Below are positions 7,597 through 15,920 of a DNA stretch of 64,000 nucleotides, one piece after another. The translations under genes were made by a program, and so were the position numbers. A model generated the notes under the pieces. That model searched no databases, was not told the DNA's origin, and worked only from the letters and a program-made list of their open reading frames with translations. Source of the stretch: Rhizobacter sp. (GTDB lineage Bacteria; Pseudomonadota; Gammaproteobacteria; Burkholderiales; Burkholderiaceae_C); assembly GCA_019635355.1 (NCBI GenBank), contig JAHBZQ010000001.1:2046001-2110000 (forward strand). Reading direction: 5' to 3'. Numbering within the stretch: position 1 is the stretch's first letter; each line of letters begins with the position of its first letter.

Positions 7597-9168
7597 ATGA
7601 ACCTCAACCACCTCATCCGAAGCTTCACGATCCGCACCCGCATGCTGGGCGCCGTGTTCGTGGTGGCCGCCTCGCTCTTGGTCGTGGGTGCGGTCGGCTT
7701 TGCCGGCCAGACCTACAGCAACTCGGTCAGCATGTCGTTCTTCAGCGTGGAGTTCGCGTCGCTGCAGCGCATCGGCGCGCTGCGCACCACGATGAACGAG
7801 CTGCGCCTGCATGAGAAAGACATGCTGATCCAGTACGAGTCGCCCGAGAAATTCGGCAAGGCACGCGACGCCTGGATGAAGACCTTCGAGGAAGTCGAAG
7901 CGCTGGGCGAGACGCTGGCCGAAGGCCTTGCCGACCCCGCGCAGGCCGAACACGCGAAGAAGGCCATGGCCCAGCTCACCGCCTTCAAGACCCGCTTCAT
8001 GCCCATCGTGAAGCAGCTCGAGGCCCAGTCCTTCGACACCGGCCGCGCCGCCCTCGTGGTGGTGAGCCGCGCCCAGGCCGACTACACCGCGGCGCAGGCC
8101 ACGGTCGATTCGCTCGCGCAGGAGATCAACGCGTCGGCCGCCGCCGGCCAGCAGCGGCTGCAGGCCTCGGGCCGCACCGTCACCTTCGTGCTGCTCGGCG
8201 CCATTGGCGTGCTGCTCGTGATCATCCTGCCGCTCACGCTGGCCAACATGCACTCGATCTGCAAGCCGCTCGACCAGGCCGAGGCGCTCGCCAAGGCCAT
8301 CGCCCACGGCGACCTCGCCGAGCGCCACGTCGACACCCGCGGGAAGGACGAAGCCGCCCGCCTGCTGCAGGCCCTGGCCGGCATGCAGCAATCGCTGCGC
8401 GACACCATCCGCCAGGTGCGCACCTCCACCGACAGCATCGGCACCGCCTCGGCCGAGATCGCCTCGGGCAACAGCGACCTCTCCTCGCGCACCGAGCAGG
8501 CCGCGAGCAACCTGCAGCAGACCGCCAGCTCCATGGAGCAGCTCACCGGCACGGTGAAGCAAAGCGCCGACTCGGCCCGCCAGGCCAACCAGCTCGCCTC
8601 GTCAGCGGCCGAAGTGGCGCAGCGTGGCGGCAGCGTGGTCTCGCAGGTCGTCTCGACCATGAACGAGATCAACGCGAGCTCGAAGAAGATCGCCGACATC
8701 ATCGGCGTGATCGACGGCATCGCCTTCCAGACCAACATCCTCGCGCTGAATGCCGCGGTGGAAGCCGCCCGCGCCGGCGAGCAAGGCCGTGGCTTCGCGG
8801 TGGTGGCGAGCGAAGTGCGCTCGCTGGCCCAGCGCAGCGCCGAAGCGGCACGCGAGATCAAGGGCCTGATCGGCAGCTCCGTCGACAAGGTGGAAGCCGG
8901 CTCGCGCCTGGTCGCCGACGCCGGCGCCACCATGACCGAGATCGTGGGCTCGGTGCAGCGCGTGACCGACATCATCGGCGAGATCACCGCCGCCGCCAGC
9001 GAGCAGAGCGACGGCATCGGCCAGGTCAACAGCGCCGTGAGCCAGCTCGACCAGATGACCCAGCAAAACGCAGCGCTCGTCGAACAGAGCGCCGCCGCCG
9101 CCGACAGCCTGCAGCAGCAGGCTGGCAACCTCAGCAAGGTGGTGGGCACCTTCCGCCTGGAAGCGTAG
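7597..9168 (+). CDS. Methyl-accepting chemotaxis protein 1
   Basis: 523 residues: membrane segment ~14-36, a periplasmic four-helix-bundle-type sensor (~37-188), second membrane segment (~190-212, VTFVLLGAIGVLLVIILPLT), HAMP, then the cytoplasmic hairpin. The tip carries IDGIAFQTNILALNAAVEAA and EQGRGFAVVASEVRSLAQRS, where CheA and CheW bind. It ends at FRLEA with no CheR-tethering peptide. AAGGACC precedes the ATG. First of six receptor genes in the island and closest to cheA; the ligand cannot be read from the sequence. The signalling half is almost the same as in receptors 4, 5 and 6. Confidence 0.95.
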   Translation: MNLNHLIRSFTIRTRMLGAVFVVAASLLVVGAVGFAGQTYSNSVSMSFFSVEFASLQRIGALRTTMNELRLHEKDMLIQYESPEKFGKARDAWMKTFEEVEALGETLAEGLADPAQAEHAKKAMAQLTAFKTRFMPIVKQLEAQSFDTGRAALVVVSRAQADYTAAQATVDSLAQEINASAAAGQQRLQASGRTVTFVLLGAIGVLLVIILPLTLANMHSICKPLDQAEALAKAIAHGDLAERHVDTRGKDEAARLLQALAGMQQSLRDTIRQVRTSTDSIGTASAEIASGNSDLSSRTEQAASNLQQTASSMEQLTGTVKQSADSARQANQLASSAAEVAQRGGSVVSQVVSTMNEINASSKKIADIIGVIDGIAFQTNILALNAAVEAARAGEQGRGFAVVASEVRSLAQRSAEAAREIKGLIGSSVDKVEAGSRLVADAGATMTEIVGSVQRVTDIIGEITAAASEQSDGIGQVNSAVSQLDQMTQQNAALVEQSAAAADSLQQQAGNLSKVVGTFRLEA

Positions 9169-9252
9169 CCCTTGCGGCGCCGCGCGGGCTGTCATGCCGC
9201 CGGCTCCGCCGACCCCAGCCAAGAAGATCAACGTCACCACAGGGAACCCACA

Positions 9253-10827
9253 ATGAATCTCAGCAAGTTGACGATCTCCTCTCGCCTGATGGCTGCCTTC
9301 GGGGCGCTCGTGGCCATCGTGCTGCTCGTCTCGGGCCTCGCGCTGCACGCCCTGAGCAAGGCCAACGACAACTTCGGCCGCTACGTGGGCGACACCGGCG
9401 CCCGCATCTCGGTGGCCGCCTCGGTGCGCCGCGCCATGTTCGAGCGCACCATCGCCTCGCGCAACCTCGTGCTCTCGTCCACCCCCGCCATCCACGCGGC
9501 CGAGAAGAAGGCCGTGCTCGAAGCGCATGCCAACGTGGGCAAGCGCATCCAGAAGCTCAAGGGCATGGTGGCCGACCCCAACGTGGCCGAAGACGAGCGC
9601 AAGCAGGTCGCGCAGATCGAAGCCATCGAGGCGCGCTACGCCAAGGTGTCCGAGCAGATCGTGCAACTCGCGCTCGACAGCAAGCGCGACGACGCCATCG
9701 CGATGATGAACAACGACTGCCGCCCGCTGCTGGCCGAGCTGTCGAAGACCATCGGCGCCTACAGCGACTACCTGCGCAAGCTCGGCGAAGGCGAAGTCAC
9801 GGAGATGCAAGCCAACTACGCCTTCAACCGCAACTCGCTGCTGGTGGCCTGCGGCATCGCCGTGGCACTGGCCATCGGCATGGCGCTGCTCATCACCCGC
9901 AACCTGCGCCGCGCGCTCGGCGCCGAGCCGGCCGAACTCGGTGACGTGGCCCGCCGCGTGGCGGTGGGCGACCTCGCCTCTTCCCGCGCCGCACAGGCCG
10001 CCCCGGCCGGCAGCGTGATGGCCTCGCTGCACGAGATGCAGGCCAACCTCGCGAAGGTGGTGAGCCAGGTGCGCAGCGCCTCCGACTCCATCGCCACCGG
10101 CTCGGCCCAGATCGCCACCGGCAACGCCGACCTCTCGCAGCGCACCGAGCAGCAGGCCTCCAACCTGCAGCAGACGGCTGCCTCGATGGAAGAGATGAAC
10201 GCCACCGTGCGCAACAACGCCGACACTGCCAGCCAGGCCAACCAGCTCGCCACCTCGGCCAGCTCGGCTGCCGTCAAGGGCGGCGAGGTCGTGGGCCAGG
10301 TGGTCTCGACCATGCAGGAGATCACCGACAGCTCGCGCAAGATCGCCGACATCATCGGCGTGATCGACGGCATCGCCTTCCAGACCAACATCCTCGCGCT
10401 CAATGCCGCGGTGGAAGCCGCCCGCGCCGGCGAACAGGGCCGCGGCTTCGCGGTCGTGGCCGGCGAGGTGCGCTCGCTGGCCCAGCGCAGCGCCGAAGCC
10501 GCTCGCGAGATCAAGGCGCTGATCGGCGCGAGCGTCGACCGCGTCGAAGCCGGCTCGCGCCTCGTGGGCGAAGCGGGCGCGACGATGAACGACATCGTCT
10601 CGCAGGTGAAGCGTGTCTCCGACCTGATCGGCGAGATCAGCTCGGCCACCACCGAGCAGACGAGCGGCATCGGCCAGGTGAGCAACGCCGTCACCCACCT
10701 CGATCAGATGACGCAGCAGAACGCCGCGCTCGTGGAGCAAAGCGCCGCCGCTGCCGAAAGCCTGAAGCGCCAGGCGGGCAGCCTGAGCCAGGTGGTGGCC
10801 ACCTTCAAGCTCGACACGGCGGCCTGA
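9253..10827 (+). CDS. Methyl-accepting chemotaxis protein 2
   Basis: 524 residues from the ATG at 9253 (MNLSKLTISSRLM), behind an AGGGAACC site; an in-frame extension to 9172 has unlike composition. Membrane segments ~12-33 and ~192-213 flank a helical periplasmic sensor with one Cys (NNDCRPLL). The HAMP-like region carries an inserted LGAEPAELGDVARRVAVGDL stretch, a variant seen in some betaproteobacterial receptors. The signalling hairpin starts QIATGNADLSQRTEQQASNL and keeps the conserved tip. No pentapeptide at the C-terminus (FKLDTAA). It begins 84 bp after receptor 1. Confidence 0.95.
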   Translation: MNLSKLTISSRLMAAFGALVAIVLLVSGLALHALSKANDNFGRYVGDTGARISVAASVRRAMFERTIASRNLVLSSTPAIHAAEKKAVLEAHANVGKRIQKLKGMVADPNVAEDERKQVAQIEAIEARYAKVSEQIVQLALDSKRDDAIAMMNNDCRPLLAELSKTIGAYSDYLRKLGEGEVTEMQANYAFNRNSLLVACGIAVALAIGMALLITRNLRRALGAEPAELGDVARRVAVGDLASSRAAQAAPAGSVMASLHEMQANLAKVVSQVRSASDSIATGSAQIATGNADLSQRTEQQASNLQQTAASMEEMNATVRNNADTASQANQLATSASSAAVKGGEVVGQVVSTMQEITDSSRKIADIIGVIDGIAFQTNILALNAAVEAARAGEQGRGFAVVAGEVRSLAQRSAEAAREIKALIGASVDRVEAGSRLVGEAGATMNDIVSQVKRVSDLIGEISSATTEQTSGIGQVSNAVTHLDQMTQQNAALVEQSAAAAESLKRQAGSLSQVVATFKLDTAA

Positions 10828-10867
10828 GCCCCCACTTCTTTTGACTTCGCACCGGACCCAAGCCCTC

Positions 10868-12661
10868 ATGAACCTCAAGAACCTCAGCATCCGTACCAAG
10901 CTGATGGGCGGCTTCGGCCTCGTCCTCGCGATCGCCCTCGTGCAAAGCCTGCTGTCGATGGAGCAGCTGCGACAGGTCAACACGGCATCTGCCGACCTGG
11001 CAAGCAACTGGCTGCCCAGCGTGCGCACGGCAGACGCCATCAAGGACGATCTTGCCCAGCTCCGGGTGCAGCGCATGCAGCTCACCATGCTCGAGGACGC
11101 GAGCAAGGTGCCCGCCGTCGAGGCCAAGATCGCCGAGATCCAGAAGACGCTGAGTGCGCACCTGGCCGACTACAGCAAGCTCGTGAGCTCTCCGGACGAG
11201 AAGGCGATCTTCGAGGCGGCCGAAGCCGAGCTGAAGGTCTACCTCGGGATGAACGCGACCTTGCTCGAGCGGATGCGCGAACTGAGGGTCGTCGAAGCCA
11301 AGGTGATCCTGAACGGCGAGGGCGCGAAGAGCTTTGCGGCGGCCAACGCCTCGCTCACGCAACTGGTCGAGCTGAATGCTCGGGGCAGCGACGCCTCCGC
11401 CAAGGAGGCAGAAGCCGCCTACGCGCGGGCACGCGTGCTCATGGTCGCGGGCCTGTGCGCCATGGTCGTGCTGGGGCTGGGCATTGGGTGGCTCGTCTCG
11501 CGCAGCCTTGTGCAGGCCGCCACGGCAGCGGTCAAGCAGGCCGATCTCATCGCCAGTGGCGACCTCACCCACAGCGTGACGGTGGACCGCCACGACGAAA
11601 TGGGCCGCTTGCTGGCCTCGCTGGACAGGATGCAGGAGAACCTGCGCAAGACGGTGTCGGGCGTGCGCCAGAGCGCCGAAGGTGTGGCCACGGCCAGCGC
11701 CGAGATCTCGGCCGGCAACCACGACCTCTCCAGCCGCACCGAGCAGCAAGCGAGTGCGCTGGAAGAGACCGCCGCCTCGATGGAAGAACTCGGCAGCACC
11801 GTGCGCCAGAACGCCGACAACGCCCGCCAGGCCAACCAGCTCGCGATGAGCGCCTCGACCGTGGCCGTCTCGGGCGGAGAAGTCGTCGACCGCGTGGTCG
11901 AGACGATGAAGGGCATCAACGATTCGTCGCGCCGCATCGCCGACATCATCGGCGTGATCGACGGCATCGCCTTCCAGACCAACATCCTCGCGCTCAACGC
12001 CGCGGTGGAAGCCGCCCGCGCCGGCGAGCAGGGCCGTGGCTTCGCGGTGGTGGCGAGCGAAGTGCGCTCGCTGGCCCAGCGCTCGGCCGAAGCGGCCAAG
12101 GAAATCAAGAGCCTCATCTCCACCAGCGTGGAGCGTGTGGAGCAAGGCACCGCGCTCGTCGACCAGGCCGGCACCACGATGCAGGAAGTGGTCTCGTCGA
12201 TCAAGCGCGTGACCGACATCATGGGCGAGATCAGCGCCGCCAGCACCGAGCAGTCGGCCGGCGTGGCGCAGGTCGGTGAGGCCATCACACAGATGGACCA
12301 GGCCACGCAGCAGAACGCCGCGCTGGTGGAAGAAAGCGCCGCCGCCGCCGAGAGCCTGAAGGGCCAGGCCCGCAAGCTGGTGGACGCGGTCGCCGTCTTC
12401 AAGCTGAATGCGAACGACGGGGCGCGCGCCGTGGCGACGGTGCCGGCGCCGGTGGCCCCCAAGCCGGTCGTGGCCGCCAAACCCGCCGAGCCCAAGCCCG
12501 TGGCCAAGCCGCTGGAAGCGAAGGCCGAGCCGAAGCCCGTCATCGCACCCAAGCCCGTGGCCGCAGCGCCGGCCCCCACGGTCGCCCCGGCCCCGCTCGC
12601 CCCCGCGCCGGTGCCCGCCACCGCCAAGGCCGCCGCCGACGACGACTGGGAAACCTTCTGA
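10868..12661 (+). CDS. Methyl-accepting chemotaxis protein 3, with C-terminal DWETF tether
   Basis: 597 residues from MNLKNLSIRTKLMGG; nine extra codons upstream are not conserved. Membrane segments ~12-29 and ~190-210, a helical periplasmic sensor, HAMP, and a signalling hairpin with the standard tip. After the hairpin (~residue 520) comes a ~75-residue Ala/Pro/Lys-rich linker, ending in ADDDWETF. The last five residues correspond to the NWETF peptide that binds CheR (and CheB) in enteric Tar and Tsr. This receptor should therefore recruit the methyltransferase for itself and neighbouring receptors. The gene starts 40 bp after receptor 2 and is followed by a strong terminator. Confidence 0.95.
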   Translation: MNLKNLSIRTKLMGGFGLVLAIALVQSLLSMEQLRQVNTASADLASNWLPSVRTADAIKDDLAQLRVQRMQLTMLEDASKVPAVEAKIAEIQKTLSAHLADYSKLVSSPDEKAIFEAAEAELKVYLGMNATLLERMRELRVVEAKVILNGEGAKSFAAANASLTQLVELNARGSDASAKEAEAAYARARVLMVAGLCAMVVLGLGIGWLVSRSLVQAATAAVKQADLIASGDLTHSVTVDRHDEMGRLLASLDRMQENLRKTVSGVRQSAEGVATASAEISAGNHDLSSRTEQQASALEETAASMEELGSTVRQNADNARQANQLAMSASTVAVSGGEVVDRVVETMKGINDSSRRIADIIGVIDGIAFQTNILALNAAVEAARAGEQGRGFAVVASEVRSLAQRSAEAAKEIKSLISTSVERVEQGTALVDQAGTTMQEVVSSIKRVTDIMGEISAASTEQSAGVAQVGEAITQMDQATQQNAALVEESAAAAESLKGQARKLVDAVAVFKLNANDGARAVATVPAPVAPKPVVAAKPAEPKPVAKPLEAKAEPKPVIAPKPVAAAPAPTVAPAPLAPAPVPATAKAAADDDWETF

Positions 12662-12684
12662 CGCGCCCTTCGCGCTTCACGCCC

Positions 12685-12718
12685 ACGGCCCGTGACGACC
12701 TCACGGGCCGTTGTCTTT
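12685..12718 (+). terminator. Rho-independent terminator after MCP 3
   Basis: Eleven-pair stem ACGGCCCGTGA / TCACGGGCCGT with a CGACC loop, followed by TGTCTTTG. It separates the cheA-MCP1-3 unit from the Cache/MCP4 unit, which has its own promoter candidate. Confidence 0.75.
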
Positions 12719-12794
12719 GAGGGGCCCGGGAAAAAGAGCCCCCGAGGGCCGGCTTTTGCACGAATTGAACGCACCCCCCGCCCCACAGAATGCC

Positions 12795-12821
12795 TACAAG
12801 CAGCCGTGGGTCTGCCGATAT
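12795..12821 (+). promoter_or_regulatory. Candidate sigma-28 (FliA) promoter for the Cache-protein/MCP4 unit
   Basis: TACA, exactly 15 bases, then GCCGATAT, against the consensus TAAA-N15-GCCGATAA: two mismatches in twelve fixed positions. It lies after the terminator of the previous unit and 50 bp before the Cache-protein start, where a late flagellar-class promoter would be expected. Confidence 0.6.
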
Positions 12822-12870
12822 TCCCGGTGAATCTCGGCATTCCCGCCGTCAAGCGTCACCAGGAGCTTCC

Positions 12871-13329
12871 ATGCGCGCACACCTCACCGCCGTCCTCGTC
12901 GTGTCCTCCCTCGCCTTCGCCCCCTTCGCCTTTGCCAAGGAAGGTAACGCCACCGCGGCCGAAGCCACGGCCATGGTCAAGAAGGGTGTGGCCTTCATCA
13001 AGGCCAACGGCAAGGACAAGGGCTATGCCGAGATCAGCAACAAGGCCGGCCAGTTCAACGACCGCGACCTCTACCTCGTGGTCTACGGCCTCGACGGCAC
13101 GGTGCACGCGCACGGTGCCAACGAAAAGATGATCGGCAAGAACCTGATCGACCTGAAAGACGTGGACGGCAAGGCCTTCGTCAAGGAACGTGTGGAGCTG
13201 GCGCAAGCCAAGGGCACCTTCTGGCAGGACTACAAGTTCACCAACCCGGTCACCAAGAAGATCGAGCCCAAGAGCATGTACTGCGAGAAGCTCAACGACG
13301 CCGTGGTCTGCGGCGGCATCTACAAATAA
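12871..13329 (+). CDS. Secreted single-Cache-domain protein
   Basis: 152 residues. The N-terminal ~24 residues (MRAHLTAVLVVSSLAFAPFAFAK) are a Sec signal peptide, so the mature protein is periplasmic. The rest is one small Cache-type domain: GQFNDRDLYLVVYGLDGTVHAHG, MIGKNLIDLKDVDGKAFVKE and a closing CGGIYK. Such domains normally form the sensor part of MCPs and kinases; here it stands alone with no membrane anchor. An AGGAG site lies 5 bp before the ATG at 12871. MCP 4 follows 30 bp downstream on the same message. A role as a soluble ligand-binding partner for a receptor is inferred. Confidence 0.85.
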   Translation: MRAHLTAVLVVSSLAFAPFAFAKEGNATAAEATAMVKKGVAFIKANGKDKGYAEISNKAGQFNDRDLYLVVYGLDGTVHAHGANEKMIGKNLIDLKDVDGKAFVKERVELAQAKGTFWQDYKFTNPVTKKIEPKSMYCEKLNDAVVCGGIYK

Positions 13330-13359
13330 AACCGGCGCAAGCCTGCTGCGGGACTGCAC

Positions 13360-15186
13360 ATGAATCTCGGTAAGAAGCTGCTGGCCGCGCCGCTGTTGAC
13401 GGTGGCCGTGGTGCTGTCGGTGGGTGCGGTGAGCACCGTGCTGCAAAGCCGCTCGGCGGCCCACAGCCAAGCGTCGTTCAAGAGCGACATGGAGAACTTC
13501 CGCACCGTGACGAGTGTGCAGGACCAGCTCGCCCAGTCGCACGCCAGCGTCTACAAGACGGTGGCGCTGATGAGTTCGCTCGACGATGCGAAGGTGAAGG
13601 CCTTCCGCACGGGGCTTGGCAACCAGCTCGGCGGCATGAAGCGCACGCTCGCCGCCGTGGCCGAAGGCGACACCGACGGCAGCCTCAAGGACGACGTGGC
13701 CGCCCTGTCGCAGCAGATCGACAAGTACGGCAAGGTGGCCGACTCGGCCATCGACCTCGCCACCGTCGACCCCAACACCGGCATCGCCGCGATGCAGAAC
13801 GCCGATGCCAGCTTCGCCGCCATGACGGCCGCGATGGGCGCGCTGGTGGCGAAGATGGAATCGTCGAGCAGCGCCGAGATGGACGCGGCCGCCGCCGCCG
13901 CCACGCGCAACAGCGTGCTGCTGGGCCTGCTGGCCAGCCTCGCCTGCCTGGGCGCCGTGGGCGCCGCCTGGTGGATGCAGCACCGCGTGGTGCGCGACCT
14001 GCGCCGCGCCGTGGGCGTGGCCACCGCCGTGGCCGAGGGCAACCTGTGCACCAACGTCAGCACCGACCGCCGCGACGAGGTGGGCGACCTGATGCGCTCG
14101 CTCGGCGCGATGACGCACCAGCTCAGCAGCTCGCTGCAGACGGTGATGGCCTCGTCGGCCCAGATCCAGAACGCCAGCACCGAGATCGCCTCGGGCAACC
14201 AGGACCTCTCCGTCCGCACCGAGCAGACGGCGAGCAACCTCCAGAAGGCCGCAAGCTCCATGGAGCAGCTCACCGGCACGGTGAAGCAGAGCGCCGACTC
14301 GGCTCGCCAAGCCAACCAGCTCGCCGCCTCGGCCGCGGCGGTGGCGCAGCGTGGCGGAAGCGTCGTCTCGCAGGTCGTCTCGACCATGGACGAGATCAAC
14401 ACCAGTTCGAAGAAGATCGCCGACATCATCGGCGTGATCGACGGCATCGCCTTCCAGACCAACATCCTCGCGTTGAACGCCGCGGTGGAAGCCGCCCGTG
14501 CCGGCGAACAAGGCCGCGGCTTCGCGGTGGTGGCAAGCGAGGTGCGCTCGCTGGCCGGCCGCTCGGCGCAGGCCGCCAAGGAGATCAAGACCCTGATCGG
14601 CGCGAGCGTCGAGAAGGTGGAGACCGGCTCCCGCCTGGTCGCCGATGCCGGCGCCACCATGGGCGAGATCGTGGGCTCGGTGCAGCGCGTGAGCGACATC
14701 ATCGGCGAGATCACCGCCGCCGCCAGCGAGCAGAGCCAGGGCATCGGCCAGGTCAACGAGGCGGTGCTGCAGCTCGACCAGATGACGCAGCAGAACGCCG
14801 CGCTGGTGGAAGAGTCGGCCGCCGCCGCCGAAGCGCTGAAGGATCAGGCGATCCGCCTGGCGCAGGTGGTCGGCTCCTTCAAGCTCGAAGGCGCGTCGGC
14901 CCCGGCGCCCGCCGCCCCGGCGCCGGTGCCCAAGCCCGTGCCGGCTGCGAAGCCCACGCCCACGCCGGCACCGGCCGCCGTCGCCAAGCCGGCGCCCGTC
15001 GCGGCTGCCCCGGCGGCCCCAACACCCGTTGCTCCCGTCATCGCCTCGGTGCCGCTGCCCAAGCCGCCCTCCAAGCCCCAGCCCGCGCCGGTGGTGGCCA
15101 CCGCCCCCGCCAAGGCTCCGGCCGCGCCGGCCCCGGCCCCCGCGACCGCCAGCGCCGCCCCCGACGACGACTGGGAAACCTTCTGA
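13360..15186 (+). CDS. Methyl-accepting chemotaxis protein 4, with C-terminal DWETF tether
   Basis: 608 residues. Membrane segments ~9-28 and ~188-208 (SVLLGLLASLACLGAVGAAW), a helical periplasmic sensor with several Lys/Asp repeats, HAMP (ATAVAEGNLCTNVSTDRRDE), then the signalling hairpin. The last ~95 residues are an Ala/Pro-rich linker ending in PDDDWETF, the second CheR-type tether in the island. Sensor and linker are unrelated in detail to receptor 3, while the last seven residues (DDDWETF) are identical. It is translated 30 bp after the Cache protein. A GAAA-loop hairpin (15195-15210) follows the stop but has no T tract. Confidence 0.95.
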   Translation: MNLGKKLLAAPLLTVAVVLSVGAVSTVLQSRSAAHSQASFKSDMENFRTVTSVQDQLAQSHASVYKTVALMSSLDDAKVKAFRTGLGNQLGGMKRTLAAVAEGDTDGSLKDDVAALSQQIDKYGKVADSAIDLATVDPNTGIAAMQNADASFAAMTAAMGALVAKMESSSSAEMDAAAAAATRNSVLLGLLASLACLGAVGAAWWMQHRVVRDLRRAVGVATAVAEGNLCTNVSTDRRDEVGDLMRSLGAMTHQLSSSLQTVMASSAQIQNASTEIASGNQDLSVRTEQTASNLQKAASSMEQLTGTVKQSADSARQANQLAASAAAVAQRGGSVVSQVVSTMDEINTSSKKIADIIGVIDGIAFQTNILALNAAVEAARAGEQGRGFAVVASEVRSLAGRSAQAAKEIKTLIGASVEKVETGSRLVADAGATMGEIVGSVQRVSDIIGEITAAASEQSQGIGQVNEAVLQLDQMTQQNAALVEESAAAAEALKDQAIRLAQVVGSFKLEGASAPAPAAPAPVPKPVPAAKPTPTPAPAAVAKPAPVAAAPAAPTPVAPVIASVPLPKPPSKPQPAPVVATAPAKAPAAPAPAPATASAAPDDDWETF

Positions 15187-15233
15187 CCCGCGAACCGCCT
15201 GAAAAGGCGGGCGCATTGCACACACATCGAACC

Positions 15234-15260
15234 TTCAGTTTCAGCCCGGCAAGCCGATAG
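15234..15260 (+). promoter_or_regulatory. Candidate sigma-28 (FliA) promoter for cheW
   Basis: TTCA, exactly 15 bases, then GCCGATAG, compared with TAAA-N15-GCCGATAA: two mismatches at -35 and one at -10. It sits 47 bp before the cheW start in a 120-bp gap. Confidence 0.45.
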
Positions 15261-15306
15261 TCAGCAGAGCAGCCTCCACCCGGCTTCCATTTCAAGAGGA
15301 CACCCC

Positions 15307-15825
15307 ATGGACATGATTCACGAAGCAGCCCACGTCGCCCGTCACGAAGCGGCACGCGCCGCACTGGCGGCCCAGTCGGGCAGCGAGTACCTGACCTTCC
15401 GCCTCGGCGCCGAGGAATACGGCATCGACATCCTGAAGGTGCAGGAGATCCGCTCCTATGAAGTGCCCACCCGCATCGCAAACGCACCGCAGTTCGTGAA
15501 GGGCGTGGTCAACCTGCGTGGCGTGATCGTGCCGATCGTCGACCTGCGCCTGAAGCTCGGTTGCGACACCGCCGAGTACAACAGCTTCACCGTGGTGATC
15601 GTGCTGAACGTCAAGGGCCGCGTGGTCGGCGCCGTCGTCGACTCGGTCTCCGACGTGCTCGAACTCTCGGCCGAGTCGATCAAGCCGGCACCCGAGATGG
15701 CCTCGGCCGTCGACACCAGCTTCATCACCGGCATCAGCAGCGTCAACGACCGCATGCTGATCATGATGGACATCGAATCGCTGATGGCCAGCCCCGACAT
15801 GGGCCTGATGGACGAATCGCACTGA
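15307..15825 (+). CDS. cheW: Chemotaxis coupling protein CheW
   Basis: 172 residues: a short helical N-terminal extension (MDMIHEAAHVARHEAARAAL), then a full CheW domain with EYLTFRLGAEEYGIDILKVQEI, VKGVVNLRGVIVPIVDLR and ITGISSVNDRMLIMMDIE. It bridges MCP tips and the P5 domain of CheA in the receptor array. GAGGACACCCC precedes the ATG. The gene is bracketed by a candidate sigma-28 promoter and a strong terminator, so it may be expressed on its own despite standing between receptor genes. It is the only CheW in the window. Confidence 0.95.
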   Translation: MDMIHEAAHVARHEAARAALAAQSGSEYLTFRLGAEEYGIDILKVQEIRSYEVPTRIANAPQFVKGVVNLRGVIVPIVDLRLKLGCDTAEYNSFTVVIVLNVKGRVVGAVVDSVSDVLELSAESIKPAPEMASAVDTSFITGISSVNDRMLIMMDIESLMASPDMGLMDESH

Positions 15826-15847
15826 GGCGCTGACGGCTTCTCTGCGC

Positions 15848-15883
15848 CTCGGGCGGTGAGCATCTCACCGCCCGAGCTGTTTC
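15848..15883 (+). terminator. Rho-independent terminator after cheW
   Basis: Thirteen-pair stem CTCGGGCGGTGAG / CTCACCGCCCGAG with a CAT loop, followed by CTGTTTCTG. Among the strongest hairpins in the window. Confidence 0.75.
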
Positions 15884-15920
15884 TGACGAACGTTTTTTCG
15901 CACTCGCGTCTACAAGAACC

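Noticed and set aside
4986..7643. An 885-codon minus-strand frame opposite cheY and cheA
   Set aside because: Shadow of cheA; His/Val/Gly-rich with no motif.
8602..15225. Long minus-strand frames opposite the MCP genes (841 and 789 codons)
   Set aside because: They repeat the pattern of the receptor genes read backwards and hold no recognisable domain.
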